A program made the translations under genes and the position numbers. Shown piece by piece: positions 16,690 to 24,755 of a stretch of DNA of 64,000 bases. This stretch comes from Duganella qianjiadongensis. GTDB taxonomy: Bacteria; Pseudomonadota; Gammaproteobacteria; Burkholderiales; Burkholderiaceae_D. The first letter of the stretch is position 1. The number at the start of each line of letters is the position of its first letter. The stretch is taken from NCBI RefSeq assembly GCF_009857915.1, contig NZ_WWCM01000001.1, positions 1 through 64,000 of the forward strand. Reading direction: 5' to 3'. The notes beneath the pieces were generated by a model, which was given only the letters and a program-made list of their open reading frames with translations, was not told the origin of the DNA and ran no database searches.

Positions 16690-17747
16690 ACGTGGCTCCC
16701 GATATCGGCAAGTTCATGCGCCTGATAGGCATGCTGGACAGCCAGCAAAGCATCCACATCCGCTAGCAGCGCAGCGACGCACAGCGGGTCGAACTGGCTA
16801 CCCGAGCCATCGCGCATATATTCGATGGCGCGCTGCATTTCCCAGCCCGCCTTGTAGGGACGCGTCGAAGTCAGTGCATCGAACACGTCGGCAACGGCCA
16901 CGATGCGGCCATACAGGGGAATTGCATCGCCCGCCAGCCCACGCGGATAGCCGCTGCCGTCATAGCGTTCGTGGTGGCTCTGGGCAATGATGGCGCCCAC
17001 CTGCAGCAGCGGCGATTCACTGCCGGCCAGAATGCTGGCGCCGATCTCGGTATGACGCTGCATGATTTCGATTTCTTCCGCCGTCAGCGGCCCCGGCTTG
17101 AGCAGTATGGTATCGGGGATGCCGACTTTGCCTATGTCATGCATGGGCGCTGCATCGCGGATCAGATCACAGCGGGCTTCGTTCAGTCCCAGATTTTCGG
17201 CCGTGAGGCGCGCATAGGCGGCCATGCGCAGCAGGTGGCCGCCGGTTTCGGGATCACGGTATTCGGCGGCGCGCGACAGCCGGCAGATCGCCTCGTGCTC
17301 GCGCGCTACCACATCGGCCGTCGCCTTGCGCACGGCGTGGGTCAGCCAGTCGGCCCGTTCGGCCAGCTGCAGCTGTGCGCGCCGCAAAGCCAGCAGATTG
17401 CCGACGCGTGCATTCAGTTCGGCATGATTGACCGGCTTGGTCAGGAAATCATTCGCACTCAGGCGCAAGGCTTCGTGCCGCACGGCCACTTCCGTATCGG
17501 CCGTAACCATCACCACCGGCACCTCCTGTTTGCCCGGCAGCGCGCGGAAGCGGCGCAGAAATTCCAGTCCGTCAAGTTCCGGCATCATGTAATCGAGCAA
17601 CACCAAGTCAGGCGTGTTGGCCTCGCACCAGGCCAGCGCGGCCACCGGATCGGCCATGGGACGGGCCACCGCCGTGTCCAGCATGCTCAGCATGTGACAG
17701 AACAGTTCGAGATTGAGCTTGTTATCGTCAACGATCAGTACATTCAT
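16686..17747 (-). CDS. response regulator with HD-GYP output domain (RpfG type)
   Basis: 353 aa. Receiver 1-120 with VDDN, phospho-acceptor Asp in DLVLLDYMMP and KPVNH; HD-GYP about 150-340 with MHDIGKVG and HHERYDGSGYP. The conserved metal and GYP residues look intact, so an active c-di-GMP phosphodiesterase is expected. No cognate histidine kinase nearby. A TATAAT-like -10 is visible in the divergent region upstream (about 17823-17828 read on the minus strand), without a matching -35. Confidence 0.94.
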   Translation of the reverse strand: MNVLIVDDNKLNLELFCHMLSMLDTAVARPMADPVAALAWCEANTPDLVLLDYMMPELDGLEFLRRFRALPGKQEVPVVMVTADTEVAVRHEALRLSANDFLTKPVNHAELNARVGNLLALRRAQLQLAERADWLTHAVRKATADVVAREHEAICRLSRAAEYRDPETGGHLLRMAAYARLTAENLGLNEARCDLIRDAAPMHDIGKVGIPDTILLKPGPLTAEEIEIMQRHTEIGASILAGSESPLLQVGAIIAQSHHERYDGSGYPRGLAGDAIPLYGRIVAVADVFDALTSTRPYKAGWEMQRAIEYMRDGSGSQFDPLCVAALLADVDALLAVQHAYQAHELADIGSHV

Positions 17748-17835
17748 GGCGCTACTCCCCTGAGCTGGCAGCGGCGCTGAACGCGACGCAGCCGATCATT
17801 CCAAATAAACCGATAAAAACAATTATAACGATTTT

Positions 17836-17864
17836 CTGACAAATGTGCTGTTTATTGATAGAAT
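17836..17864 (+). promoter_or_regulatory. candidate sigma70 promoter for HTH-pseudoreceiver gene
   Basis: ctgaca, exact 17-base spacer, tagaat; transcription would start near 17871, 27 bases before the ATG at 17898. Confidence 0.5.
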
Positions 17865-17897
17865 TGGTTTAAATCTGCTGTATGGGGAACGTTGCAA

Positions 17898-18542
17898 ATG
17901 AAAAACACGAGTCAGGCCAGCGCGGTGTGCACCACGCAACGCGCGGCCAGCATACTGGGAATTTCGGTCTCGTCGGTACAGCGGCTGGTAGAAGCTGGTG
18001 CCATCGGCGCCTGGAAAACCCGTGGCGGCCATAGGCGCCTGGCGTTGACAGAGGTGCTGGCCTATAAGGCGCAGCCAGGCAACCAGCTAGTGGAACTGGA
18101 CCAACCCGACCACCTGCGCCTGTTAATGATAGAAGCCGATACCGAGCGGCGCGAACAGTTCCAGCGCCGCTACAGCCAGTGGCACCTGCCCGCTACGCTG
18201 GAATTCTGCAGCAACATCTATCAGGCCATGCTGGAACTGGCACGGCACCAGCCGGATATATTGCTGGTTGATCTGGAAGATAACCACATCAACGGTAGCG
18301 TCATGCTCAACACGCTGGTGGGTGACCCCAAACTGTGGACCATGCACATCGTCATCCTGTCCGAACAAGACGCTGCGACGCTGGCCGAGCGGGGCATCCT
18401 GCCCCAAGGCACGGTGTTTTTCGGGCGCACCGTGCACCCCGGCGAACTGCGCGACTACCTGCAGGCGCGCTGCGTGCAGCAATTGCGCAATGTGACAGCA
18501 GAGCCTGCTGCCTATCAGCCCGAACTAAGCGCGGAAGCCTGA
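17898..18542 (+). CDS. excisionase-type HTH protein fused to a degenerate receiver domain
   Basis: 214 aa from the ATG at 17898 (gggga 9 bases upstream; a TTG two codons earlier is possible). Residues 10-55 form a MerR/excisionase-like HTH (RAASILGISVSSVQRLVEAG then TRGGHRRL). Residues 70-190 follow a CheY-like fold: LLMIEAD, the acceptor position DILLVDLE, VILSEQD, but FFGRTVH where the conserved Lys is expected, so phosphorylation may be lost. Divergent from the HD-GYP response regulator. Confidence 0.75.
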   Translation: MKNTSQASAVCTTQRAASILGISVSSVQRLVEAGAIGAWKTRGGHRRLALTEVLAYKAQPGNQLVELDQPDHLRLLMIEADTERREQFQRRYSQWHLPATLEFCSNIYQAMLELARHQPDILLVDLEDNHINGSVMLNTLVGDPKLWTMHIVILSEQDAATLAERGILPQGTVFFGRTVHPGELRDYLQARCVQQLRNVTAEPAAYQPELSAEA

Positions 18543-18555
18543 TTCCGCAAAGCAG

Positions 18556-18591
18556 CAAGGGCATGTACCGCTGCTGCAGTACATGCCCTTG
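18556..18591. terminator. 12-bp perfect inverted repeat between convergent genes
   Basis: 18556-18567 pairs perfectly with 18580-18591 (caagggcatgta / tacatgcccttg), 12-base loop. It sits between convergent stops. There is no T-run on either side, so it is either a weak bidirectional terminator or an RNA-stabilising hairpin. Confidence 0.45.
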
Positions 18592-18631
18592 TCGGTAGCG
18601 CAGCACTGGCCTGCGCCAGCCCTGTTGCAGC

Positions 18632-18826
18632 TTATTCGCGTTCCAGCGGACAAGTGTTAAAGCCCAATATGGTGTACAGCGGGCAATAGCCGAGCGCTCC
18701 GGTCAGCAGCGGCACCACACCGATATAGCCCCAGACGCCGATGTTTCCGCTGGCGGCCAGACCGACCAGCGCTAGCCCGGCCACCACGCGCAGCGCGCGG
18801 TCCAGCGAACCTTCATTCTTTTTCAT
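18632..18826 (-). CDS. DUF2892 (YgaP-like) small membrane protein
   Basis: 64 aa from the ATG at 18826, chosen because aggag lies 7 bases upstream. Basic/polar N-terminus (MKKNEGSLDRALRVVAG) then two hydrophobic segments and GYCPLYTILGFNTCP, the DUF2892 signature with two Cys. Found in proteins linked to sulfur transfer and redox; role unknown. Confidence 0.85.
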   Translation of the reverse strand: MKKNEGSLDRALRVVAGLALVGLAASGNIGVWGYIGVVPLLTGALGYCPLYTILGFNTCPLERE

Positions 18827-19086
18827 TTTCAAGCTCCTGTAGTGAATATCGGCCTACTTATGTAGCCGACGGTACAACACCTAACAACCCAAGCCGCAGA
18901 CTGTGCTTAAACGTCCGGCGATGCTGCAGCATGTGAAAAACCGGCGTTTTACTTTGCATCTAGCAAGCATCGTGTTGCTTGTCTTGGACACAATTTACTT
19001 CTTTCTGCAACATAGTGCCATGGCCCTGTCAGGTCAGCGTATATTCTTGCCTGTGCAAACGGAATAGGGTTAGGAGAAGCTTGAGC

Positions 19087-19329
19087 ATGGAAAGCATCAC
19101 CGTGGTGTATCTGCAGGGTGAAAACCGACGTTCATGTCCTGAACAAGGCGTCCTGATCAAGGACTATCCGTGCAGCGATGACGCTCTCAATGCTCGCGTT
19201 CCCGATGGCTATGCTCTGGCATTTTTCCAGGACGGCAAAGATCGCTACCTGTACAACCGCCAGCAGGGATGGAAAAAAATCACCCGCGGCGGCACAGCCG
19301 AGCCGCAGGGTACTCCCCAAAGCGACTAG
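19087..19329 (+). CDS. hypothetical protein, 80 aa
   Basis: Start ATG 19087 with aggaga 9 bases upstream. Soluble; MESITVVYLQGENRRSCPEQ, then a C-terminal Gly/Thr/Pro tail. Not recognised. The 260-base region upstream (18827-19086) holds no gene I can support. Convergent with the AhpD-like gene, 11 bases between stops. Confidence 0.5.
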   Translation: MESITVVYLQGENRRSCPEQGVLIKDYPCSDDALNARVPDGYALAFFQDGKDRYLYNRQQGWKKITRGGTAEPQGTPQSD

Positions 19330-19340
19330 ACTGATCTAGA

Positions 19341-19688
19341 TCAAGCCGCAAACTCCTCGTAAGCCTTCAGGGCATGGGTGGCATACATCATCGATGGGCC
19401 ACCCCCCATGTACACGGCCGTGCCCAGCACCTCTTCCAGTTCGGCACGGGTAGTACCTAGCTTGACGAGAGCCTGCACATGGAAACCGATGCAATCATCG
19501 CAACGGCAGGCAATTGCTATCCCCAGCGCCACCAGTTCACGGGTTTTCTTATCGAGCGCACCTTCCTTGGTACCGGCTGCGGCCAGCTGGCTGAAGGCGG
19601 TCATCAGATCAGGCTGGGACTGGCGCAGGTCGCGCATTTTGCCCGATACTTGTTTGGTCAGTTCTTTGTACTCCGGCATGCCACTCAT
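19341..19688 (-). CDS. carboxymuconolactone decarboxylase/AhpD-like protein
   Basis: 115 aa, single CMD domain. Redox motif C63-D-D-C66 with His70 (CDDCIGFH), as in AhpD-type peroxidase/disulfide reductases rather than true decarboxylases. SD ggagg 6-7 bases before ATG. Next gene upstream on the same strand is a hemerythrin, 83 bases away, with a separate promoter between. Confidence 0.92.
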   Translation of the reverse strand: MSGMPEYKELTKQVSGKMRDLRQSQPDLMTAFSQLAAAGTKEGALDKKTRELVALGIAIACRCDDCIGFHVQALVKLGTTRAELEEVLGTAVYMGGGPSMMYATHALKAYEEFAA

Positions 19689-19717
19689 ATATCCTCCGTA
19701 TCGCTATACCATAAAAT

Positions 19718-19748
19718 ATTATATCTCATAATATATTGAAATACGCAA
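19718..19748 (-). promoter_or_regulatory. candidate promoter for AhpD-like gene
   Basis: On the minus strand: TTGCGT (19748-19743), 19-base spacer, perfect TATAAT (19723-19718), about 30 bases before the ATG at 19688. The surrounding sequence is strongly AT-rich compared with the flanks. The spacer is longer than optimal. Confidence 0.5.
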
Positions 19749-19770
19749 GTCAGGATGGCATTCCTAATCC

Positions 19771-20226
19771 TCAGGACTTGCCGGTTAGCTGCTGCTTTAA
19801 CTCGGCCATCTGGGTGCCCAAAGCCAGCAGATCGATACCGGCCTTGCGTACTTTGGCAAACATCGGCCCCTCTTCCTCCTCGACATGATGCTGGATCTGC
19901 TCGGACAAGACCTTGACGCGAGCATCGTAGAGGTCATCCTCCGGGTCCAGCTCTTCGATCTGCGCGATCAGATCCTTGGCCGCGGCATGCTCCACCAGCG
20001 CTTCATCCATCAGATCATCATCGTCTACCTGAGCGCGCACGGCCGGATAGAACAGCCGTTCTTCGAGCTCTGCATGCACGCGCAACTCCGTACAGATTTT
20101 CCCAGCCAGACGCTGTTTACTCACTTTGGAGCGGTCGCTCAGCGCCTCGTAATCCTTAAATAGCGCCAGCACTTGCTGGTGATCAGCCTTAAGCATGGCC
20201 AGTGCGTCCTGTTTCTGCTGTTTCAT
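19771..20226 (-). CDS. hemerythrin-domain protein
   Basis: 151 aa from ATG 20226 (ggagg 6 bases upstream). Four-helix hemerythrin with iron ligands visible as KADHQQ, HAELEERLF, LVEHAA and QHHVEEEE. Binds oxygen or reports redox/NO through a di-iron centre. An FNR-type site lies 141 bases upstream. Confidence 0.92.
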   Translation of the reverse strand: MKQQKQDALAMLKADHQQVLALFKDYEALSDRSKVSKQRLAGKICTELRVHAELEERLFYPAVRAQVDDDDLMDEALVEHAAAKDLIAQIEELDPEDDLYDARVKVLSEQIQHHVEEEEGPMFAKVRKAGIDLLALGTQMAELKQQLTGKS

Positions 20227-20366
20227 ATAACCTCCGCTAACGTTGGATAGGAGGTGCCAGCATAGAAGCCGCGCCTGCGGCTCACTGTGGTCGCCCCCAC
20301 ACAGTCGCAAAGTACTGGGCTCTGCGCTGCGGACTAGCAGAAATAAGCACCGACAGATTGCAAAAC

Positions 20367-20380
20367 TTGATCAGGATCAG
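20367..20380. promoter_or_regulatory. FNR/Anr-type binding site
   Basis: TTGAT-CAGG-ATCAG, one mismatch from the FNR consensus TTGAT-N4-ATCAA. On the minus strand a TTATTT -10-like hexamer lies about 21 bases further on, the spacing of a class II FNR promoter, directed at the hemerythrin gene. It could also serve the small plus-strand membrane gene at 20502. Confidence 0.5.
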
Positions 20381-20501
20381 ATTGCTGGACGGGTTGCAGC
20401 ACCGGTCAGCGGTGGATAACAACTCAGCAAGTTAGACAGACAGGGGCAAGCGCCACGTTTATAATGCGTCGACCCATTACCATGCGCGCTGCGCCCCACT
20501 T

Positions 20502-20750
20502 ATGCAAACTTTTCCTCTGGCAATCTGGATGCGGGCCCTCCTTGCGCTAGCCGCGATCAGCACGCTCATCGTTAAAAAAGTCTGGGATTTCTCCAGCCCC
20601 GTCAATGCAGCCATGGGGATCATACTGGCGCTGATCTATGCGCTAGCGGCGTGGCAAGGCGAAGTACGCGGATACTCATGGGGCAACAAGGCTTTTCTTG
20701 GCAGCGCCTTCATCTGGATAGGCAGTCTGGGCTTCATGCTGCTGGGCTAA
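20502..20750 (+). CDS. hypothetical membrane protein, 82 aa
   Basis: Two or three hydrophobic spans (residues 7-25, 36-52, 62-80) joined by short loops with VKKVWDFSSP and GEVRGYSWG. Not recognised. Independent unit between hemerythrin and sirtuin genes. Confidence 0.55.
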   Translation: MQTFPLAIWMRALLALAAISTLIVKKVWDFSSPVNAAMGIILALIYALAAWQGEVRGYSWGNKAFLGSAFIWIGSLGFMLLG

Positions 20751-20792
20751 AGCACAGACCTGCCAGCGCCACGCTCAGTGGCTCAGCAGGAA

Positions 20793-21638
20793 TCAGCGTA
20801 GCAAAGTAGCAAGCGCGGCGCGGATCTGCTGCAGCCCGCGCAGCGCAGGCGCGGCGAGCCCGATATCGCTACGCCGGACCACCTCCGCCTCATCCGGGTT
20901 TAGCCTAACCAGCGGAACACCCATCTCTTCACCGAAGCGCCTGACGGTGGGAATAGCCGTACCCGCACCTATTTCCAGCACCACGCTCCTGCGCCCCCTG
21001 CCCAGCCAGCGCTCCAACCTGTCTACCTGCCGCCCGACAGCAGCGCCATCCCAGCCACCATCGCTGAACATCAGGATGTTAGGCCGAGCCAGCGCGCCAC
21101 ACGCCGGGCAGCGCGGCAATTCGGACTGCAGCTGGCAGCTCTCCTTATCCACCAGGGGATGAAAGTGCTGTGCCGACCACGGGGCATGGCCACAGCCATC
21201 GAGACACTGCAGCATATGGATAGTGCCATGGCATTCGGCTACCCGCGCCGGATCGAAGCCGGCGGACTGGAAATGTCCGTCCACATTGCTGGTAAAAACA
21301 AAGCCGCCCAGTGGCAGGCTGGCGGTGAGTTCCCGAAGAATCGCGTACCCCTGATGCGGCACTGTCTTGCGGTACAGTTGCAAGCGATGTCCGTAAAAAC
21401 CCCACGCCAGCTCTGGCCTCTCGCGGAACGCGCGCGGGCTGGCAATCTCGTAGAAGCTCAGGCCATGACGTCCCAGCGCGGGATAGGCGCGCCAGAAACC
21501 ATGTTCGCCGCGAAAGTCCGGCAGGCCCGAATCGATAGACATGCCTGCGCCGGCCGTAATCAGCAGGCTATCGGCCTCGGCAAGCAGTTCGGCCACACTG
21601 AGGTAGTCAGCGCTATCGGGCGCAGAGAGTTTGCTCAT
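20793..21638 (-). CDS. SIR2-family NAD-dependent protein deacylase
   Basis: 281 aa. NAD-binding GAGMSIDSGLPDFRG at about 30-45, TSNVDGHF, catalytic His in ECHGTIH, and a zinc-binding set: C-x4-C and CPAC. GAGTAIPTVR in the last third matches the second NAD motif. Removes acyl groups from lysines in the cytosol. No clear SD; ends 43 bases beyond the convergent membrane gene. Confidence 0.93.
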   Translation of the reverse strand: MSKLSAPDSADYLSVAELLAEADSLLITAGAGMSIDSGLPDFRGEHGFWRAYPALGRHGLSFYEIASPRAFRERPELAWGFYGHRLQLYRKTVPHQGYAILRELTASLPLGGFVFTSNVDGHFQSAGFDPARVAECHGTIHMLQCLDGCGHAPWSAQHFHPLVDKESCQLQSELPRCPACGALARPNILMFSDGGWDGAAVGRQVDRLERWLGRGRRSVVLEIGAGTAIPTVRRFGEEMGVPLVRLNPDEAEVVRRSDIGLAAPALRGLQQIRAALATLLR

Positions 21639-21714
21639 TGATGCAGTTGAAGGGCTTATACAGTTGTCGCTATGGCAGTTATTCAGGCTTCATGGCATAA
21701 TGCCGGGCTATGTT

Positions 21715-21799
21715 GCTCCGATGGTGAAATTGGTAGACACTGCAGACTTAAAATCTGCCGCCGCGAGGCGTGCCGGTTCGATTCCGGCTCGGAGCACCA
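21715..21799 (+). tRNA. tRNA-Leu (anticodon TAA)
   Basis: 85 nt including encoded CCA. Acceptor gctccga / tcggagc, anticodon stem gcaga/tctgc with loop cttaaaa (anticodon taa), long class II variable arm (cgccgcgaggcg), T arm ggttcgattcc. A CATAAT -10-like hexamer lies about 20 bases upstream. The region 3' of it differs in composition from the rest of the window. Confidence 0.97.
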
Positions 21800-21889
21800 T
21801 TAGCGTACATGAGGGTTACATGCCCATTATGGCATAGCAAGAAAATCTTCCAGAGCTCCGCAATTCTGTATAAGTTCCGCAAAACGCAG

Positions 21890-22187
21890 TTATTCATTCC
21901 TCTTGTTCCAAGACTCGAATGGCGCCTTTAGGCTACTGTTTTCAGCTGCCATGCCAATTAACTCGATCCGCCATTCCTGAAAATATACAGGGCTTCCCTG
22001 CTCGTCAGCTAAGTTAGTACTAGAGCCCCTGCCACCTCATGATGCCATGGTGCCACGTAACGCAGCGTGCATCCCAAAGCGCAGGCAGATAGTCACGGAC
22101 CAGCGCAAGAATCTTGTCACCATAGCTAGCGCCAGCAGGCAGTAGCGGCGTTTAGTAGGCCGTTTAGCTAACCTTTCGGCTGCTCAT
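21890..22187 (-). pseudogene. decayed gene of unknown family (in-frame stops and two frameshifts)
   Basis: No intact gene lies between the tRNA and 22273, but the minus strand carries clear protein-like fragments. From ATG 22187, MSSRKVS is followed by two stops, then PAGASYGDKILALVRDYL (same frame). After W in the sequence TGGCACCATGGCATCAT the frame continues as HHEVAGALVLT (+2). After a stop it resumes as ADEQGSPVYFQEWRIELIGM and ends at TAA 21892-21890. The first shift coincides with an 8-base near-duplication (tggcacca tggcatca). Family not recognised. Confidence 0.55.
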
Positions 22188-22272
22188 TACACAGATCTCA
22201 AGCGAGATAAAAGCAGCTGTCGACCATAAGATAGCACTAATCGAGGCCAACAAACTGACACGTGAACAGTCT

Positions 22273-22662
22273 ATGCCGGTTGACAGTAGCCCAATCCTAA
22301 ATGATGATGAGTCCATGAATTCCATCACCCAAGAACTTCTTGATGCTCGACTTGAAACCATCGAAACTCGTATGGATGGTCGTATTGCGAACGTTGAAGT
22401 CAAGATCGACGGTAAGTTCGCTGAGGTCGATGCCAAGTTTGCTGAATTGCGTACCGATATGCACAAGGGTTTCGCTGACATGACAAAATGGATCGTTGGA
22501 ACAGTGATAGGCGTTGCCGCTGTCTCAGTGACCATCATGACTTTTGTGCTAAACAACGCCGCCCCAAAGTCTGCGCCCACACAGCAAGCTCCTATAGTTG
22601 TCTATGCTCAACCGCCTGTGGTGGCGCCAGCGAATCAACCAGAAACTACTTCTAAGCACTAA
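22273..22662 (+). CDS. coiled-coil protein with C-terminal membrane helix
   Basis: 129 aa (or 115 aa from ATG 22315). A heptad region (residues 20-70: ELLDARLETIETRMDGRIA, DGKFAEVDAKFAELRTD) leads into one transmembrane helix at about 76-95 (IVGTVIGVAAVSVTIMTFVL) and a Pro-rich tail. Resembles DUF1640-like/phage-type coiled-coil membrane proteins. The frame is open back to 22168 and reads sensibly (SSEIKAAVDHKIALIEAN), so the true start may be further upstream with a non-ATG codon or be lost. No good SD at either ATG. Confidence 0.55.
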   Translation: MPVDSSPILNDDESMNSITQELLDARLETIETRMDGRIANVEVKIDGKFAEVDAKFAELRTDMHKGFADMTKWIVGTVIGVAAVSVTIMTFVLNNAAPKSAPTQQAPIVVYAQPPVVAPANQPETTSKH

Positions 22663-22681
22663 AGGGAAGCTATTTTCCTAG

Positions 22682-22798
22682 GCCGCTAACACCCTGAACC
22701 CTACCTTGACCGTCGAATTTCGTAATTCAGGAAATGCTGCGGTAGTGAAAGCCGAAGTTGGCGCATTTATAGTCGGCAATCATTTCAAAGTTCCTTGA
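22682..22798 (+). pseudogene. gene fragment, C-terminal remnant
   Basis: After a stop at 22679-22681 a short open frame reads NTLNPTLTVEFRNSGNAAVV then KAEVGAFIVGNHFKVP and stops at 22796. It has natural-looking composition for a secreted beta-rich protein but no start codon, so it looks like the end of a truncated gene. No homology can be claimed from sequence alone. Confidence 0.35.
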
Positions 22799-22843
22799 TA
22801 GCTTGGGGGGGCTTCCAGTCCCCGCCATCGGACGAAAAATCTG

Positions 22844-23323
22844 TTAATTCGCAGGATTCACAACCCAGCCGTTAGTGGCAAGCCAGCCAACTTCTGCAAA
22901 TCCGGAAGGAACAATGTCCCCTTCCTGAAGCCCATAAAGCGTATGCCAATCGAGCTTCATGCCTTTGAGCGTAACATTGCAGACATTAAATTGAGCGCCC
23001 GCAGCACGAGCGGCGTCGATGGCTTCCTTGAGCTTCGGATCGACCGGTTGCGACAGCATCTTGACACCTGCACCGTACAGCACGATTTTCGCCTGCATGT
23101 TTCCGCCTAGGCCACTGATAGCCTTAATCCCGTTACCGACGTTACGCAGACGGAATAGCCAGACCGATGGATCGTCGCTGGTGATGGGCACAAGCACCTT
23201 GACCTCGCCGTACTGTGCATGCCGGATGTTAGGCTCGACATATTCTGCCCGAACCGGAGGAACAAATCCGATCGAAACAACTGCGGCAAACAGAACGGAA
23301 CCCCGCCTTATTTGATTTTTCAA
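22844..23323 (-). CDS. exported DsrE-family protein with TTG start
   Basis: 159 aa. Signal peptide MKNQIRRGSVLFAAVVSIGFVPPVRA, then a DsrE/DsrF-like domain: AKIVLYGAGVKML, PKLKEAIDAARAAGAQFNVC with a single conserved Cys, and GWLATNGWVVNP. The start codon is TTG at 23323, set by ggagg exactly 7 bases upstream; no in-frame ATG is near. DsrE-like periplasmic proteins relate to sulfur metabolism; target unknown. Confidence 0.8.
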   Translation of the reverse strand: MKNQIRRGSVLFAAVVSIGFVPPVRAEYVEPNIRHAQYGEVKVLVPITSDDPSVWLFRLRNVGNGIKAISGLGGNMQAKIVLYGAGVKMLSQPVDPKLKEAIDAARAAGAQFNVCNVTLKGMKLDWHTLYGLQEGDIVPSGFAEVGWLATNGWVVNPAN

Positions 23324-23507
23324 CTGAAATCCTCCGTATTGACGACACGATCATTGCTCAGCATAGCATCTCCAGTCCGCAAAACGTACTGCGCTCAGGG
23401 CCGCTTCCCATGCCCTGTCCTCAGCTAGCTAATTTTCTGAGGTAAAGTTCTGCAGAAATATGCCGCTATCAGAATAGGATCAACATTCAACCCGCGGAGA
23501 ATTCAAA

Positions 23508-23693
23508 ATGAGCATGGCCATAGGAAGCAGCACCTCGACCCAATATACCCCGGCAGCGCAAGTCAATACTGCCGCCCCTGCGAATGTCGCTGTGGACGCT
23601 GATGGTGACCACGATGGCAGCAAAGCTGGCGAAATCGAACCCGCTAAAGCAGTTTCCGGCTCCGTTGGTACCATTATCAATACAAAAGCCTGA
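23508..23693 (+). CDS. small conserved protein with DGDHDG motif
   Basis: 61 aa, MSMAIGSSTSTQYTPAAQ, then VDADGDHDGSKAGE and GTIINTKA. The Asp-rich DxDGDHDG loop looks like a calcium-binding (EF-hand or dockerin-like) loop. Small proteins of this build are common in Oxalobacteraceae; function unknown. SD cggaga 8 bases before ATG. A strong terminator follows. Confidence 0.7.
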   Translation: MSMAIGSSTSTQYTPAAQVNTAAPANVAVDADGDHDGSKAGEIEPAKAVSGSVGTIINTKA

Positions 23694-23738
23694 CTTCCGC
23701 TTTACCGACTTGGTAAGATTCAGCTTACTTGTCTATAC

Positions 23739-23778
23739 GCTCACTGCCACAGTCATCGTACTGAGGCAGTGAGCTTTT
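23739..23778 (+). terminator. intrinsic terminator
   Basis: 10-bp perfect stem gctcactgcc (23739-23748) / ggcagtgagc (23765-23774), 16-base loop, then tttt. Ends the small DGDHDG gene and separates it from cytochrome b561. Confidence 0.75.
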
Positions 23779-23807
23779 CGTATTGCCCTGCTCAACCTTG
23801 CCCATAT

Positions 23808-24365
23808 ATGAACCGCATCATTCCTCCCCAGATACGCTACGACGCTCTGACCATACGCCTGCACTGGCTTAGCGCTGCGTTAGTTCTCGCCCTGTGGTGC
23901 ATAGGCCAGGCCATAGACTGGTTCCCCAAAGGCGCGCCGCGGGTCTGGGTGCGTAGCAGCCATATCGCACTGGGAGTGGTGCTACTGGCCACTATCGCCT
24001 ATCGTCTCTACTGGCGCCGCACCGGCGCGCGCCACCTGCCGCCGCCGTCCAGCATGAGTATCGGGCAGGCGCGGGTAGCAACGGGCTTGCATCACCTGCT
24101 CTATCTGGCCATGATCTCCGTGCTGTTGTTCGGCGTAGCAAACACATGGGTGCGCGGCGACAATATCTTTAATCTATTCCGGATTCCCGCCTGGGATCCC
24201 GCCAACAAGGCGCTGCGCGGAAACGTGGAAGAACTGCATGCGTGGGCAGCCAATCTCTTAATGGTGCTGGCAGGACTGCATGCTGCAGCAGGACTGGTAC
24301 ACCATTACATACTGAAAGATACTGTCTTACAGCGCATGCTGCCATTTACGGCAGATCGCCGTTAG
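23808..24365 (+). CDS. cytochrome b561 family membrane protein
   Basis: 185 aa from ATG 23808. Four transmembrane helices with haem-ligand His in RLHWLSAALVLALW, SSHIALGVVL, LHHLLYLAMI and ELHAWAANLLMVLAGLH. Quinol-to-acceptor electron transfer in the inner membrane, often delivering electrons to periplasmic superoxide (CybB-type). No obvious SD. Confidence 0.92.
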   Translation: MNRIIPPQIRYDALTIRLHWLSAALVLALWCIGQAIDWFPKGAPRVWVRSSHIALGVVLLATIAYRLYWRRTGARHLPPPSSMSIGQARVATGLHHLLYLAMISVLLFGVANTWVRGDNIFNLFRIPAWDPANKALRGNVEELHAWAANLLMVLAGLHAAAGLVHHYILKDTVLQRMLPFTADRR

Positions 24366-24375
24366 CCTGCGCAAT

Positions 24376-24603
24376 TCAGGGCGCTATCTCACCACGTCCG
24401 GTATGGCTGCGGATCCATAGATCCGCAGCCTCACCCATATTTTTCGCCTGCCCGCTCCGTATCCACGCCATGAATGCGCGGTCAAATCTGAACGCGGCAC
24501 CGCACTCACGGACGAGGAAGCGCCTGACGTTTTGCGTGTTACGGTAATTGTGGTCAATTTCCGTGGCACGCGATATTTCTCCAACATGCCAGTCGAATTT
24601 CAT
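24376..24603 (-). CDS. DUF6434 domain protein, 75 aa
   Basis: KFDWHVGEISRATEI, NYRNTQNVRRFLVRECG, FRFDRAFMAWIRSG and MGEAADLWIRS match the DUF6434 pattern. ATG 24603 chosen since aggag lies 9 bases upstream; the TTG two codons earlier would be too close to it. Convergent with cytochrome b561. Function unknown; domain also seen fused to SAP domains in some proteins. Confidence 0.8.
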   Translation of the reverse strand: MKFDWHVGEISRATEIDHNYRNTQNVRRFLVRECGAAFRFDRAFMAWIRSGQAKNMGEAADLWIRSHTGRGEIAP

Positions 24604-24755
24604 ACGCAATATCTCCTGTATCAGGCAATCGGGCAGTAATTAGCTGGCCTCTTCAGGCAATCCGGCCGAGCGACCTCAGCCCGACTAGGCCGCTTCAACG
24701 GGGCTGCGCGGGCCAAGTAAAGAATGACCACGCCAACAGCCGACGCCATCTTCAA

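Noticed and set aside
19331-19344. Second FNR-like palindrome (ctgatctagatcaag)
   Set aside because: It lies between two convergent stops and overlaps one of them, so it has no promoter to control.
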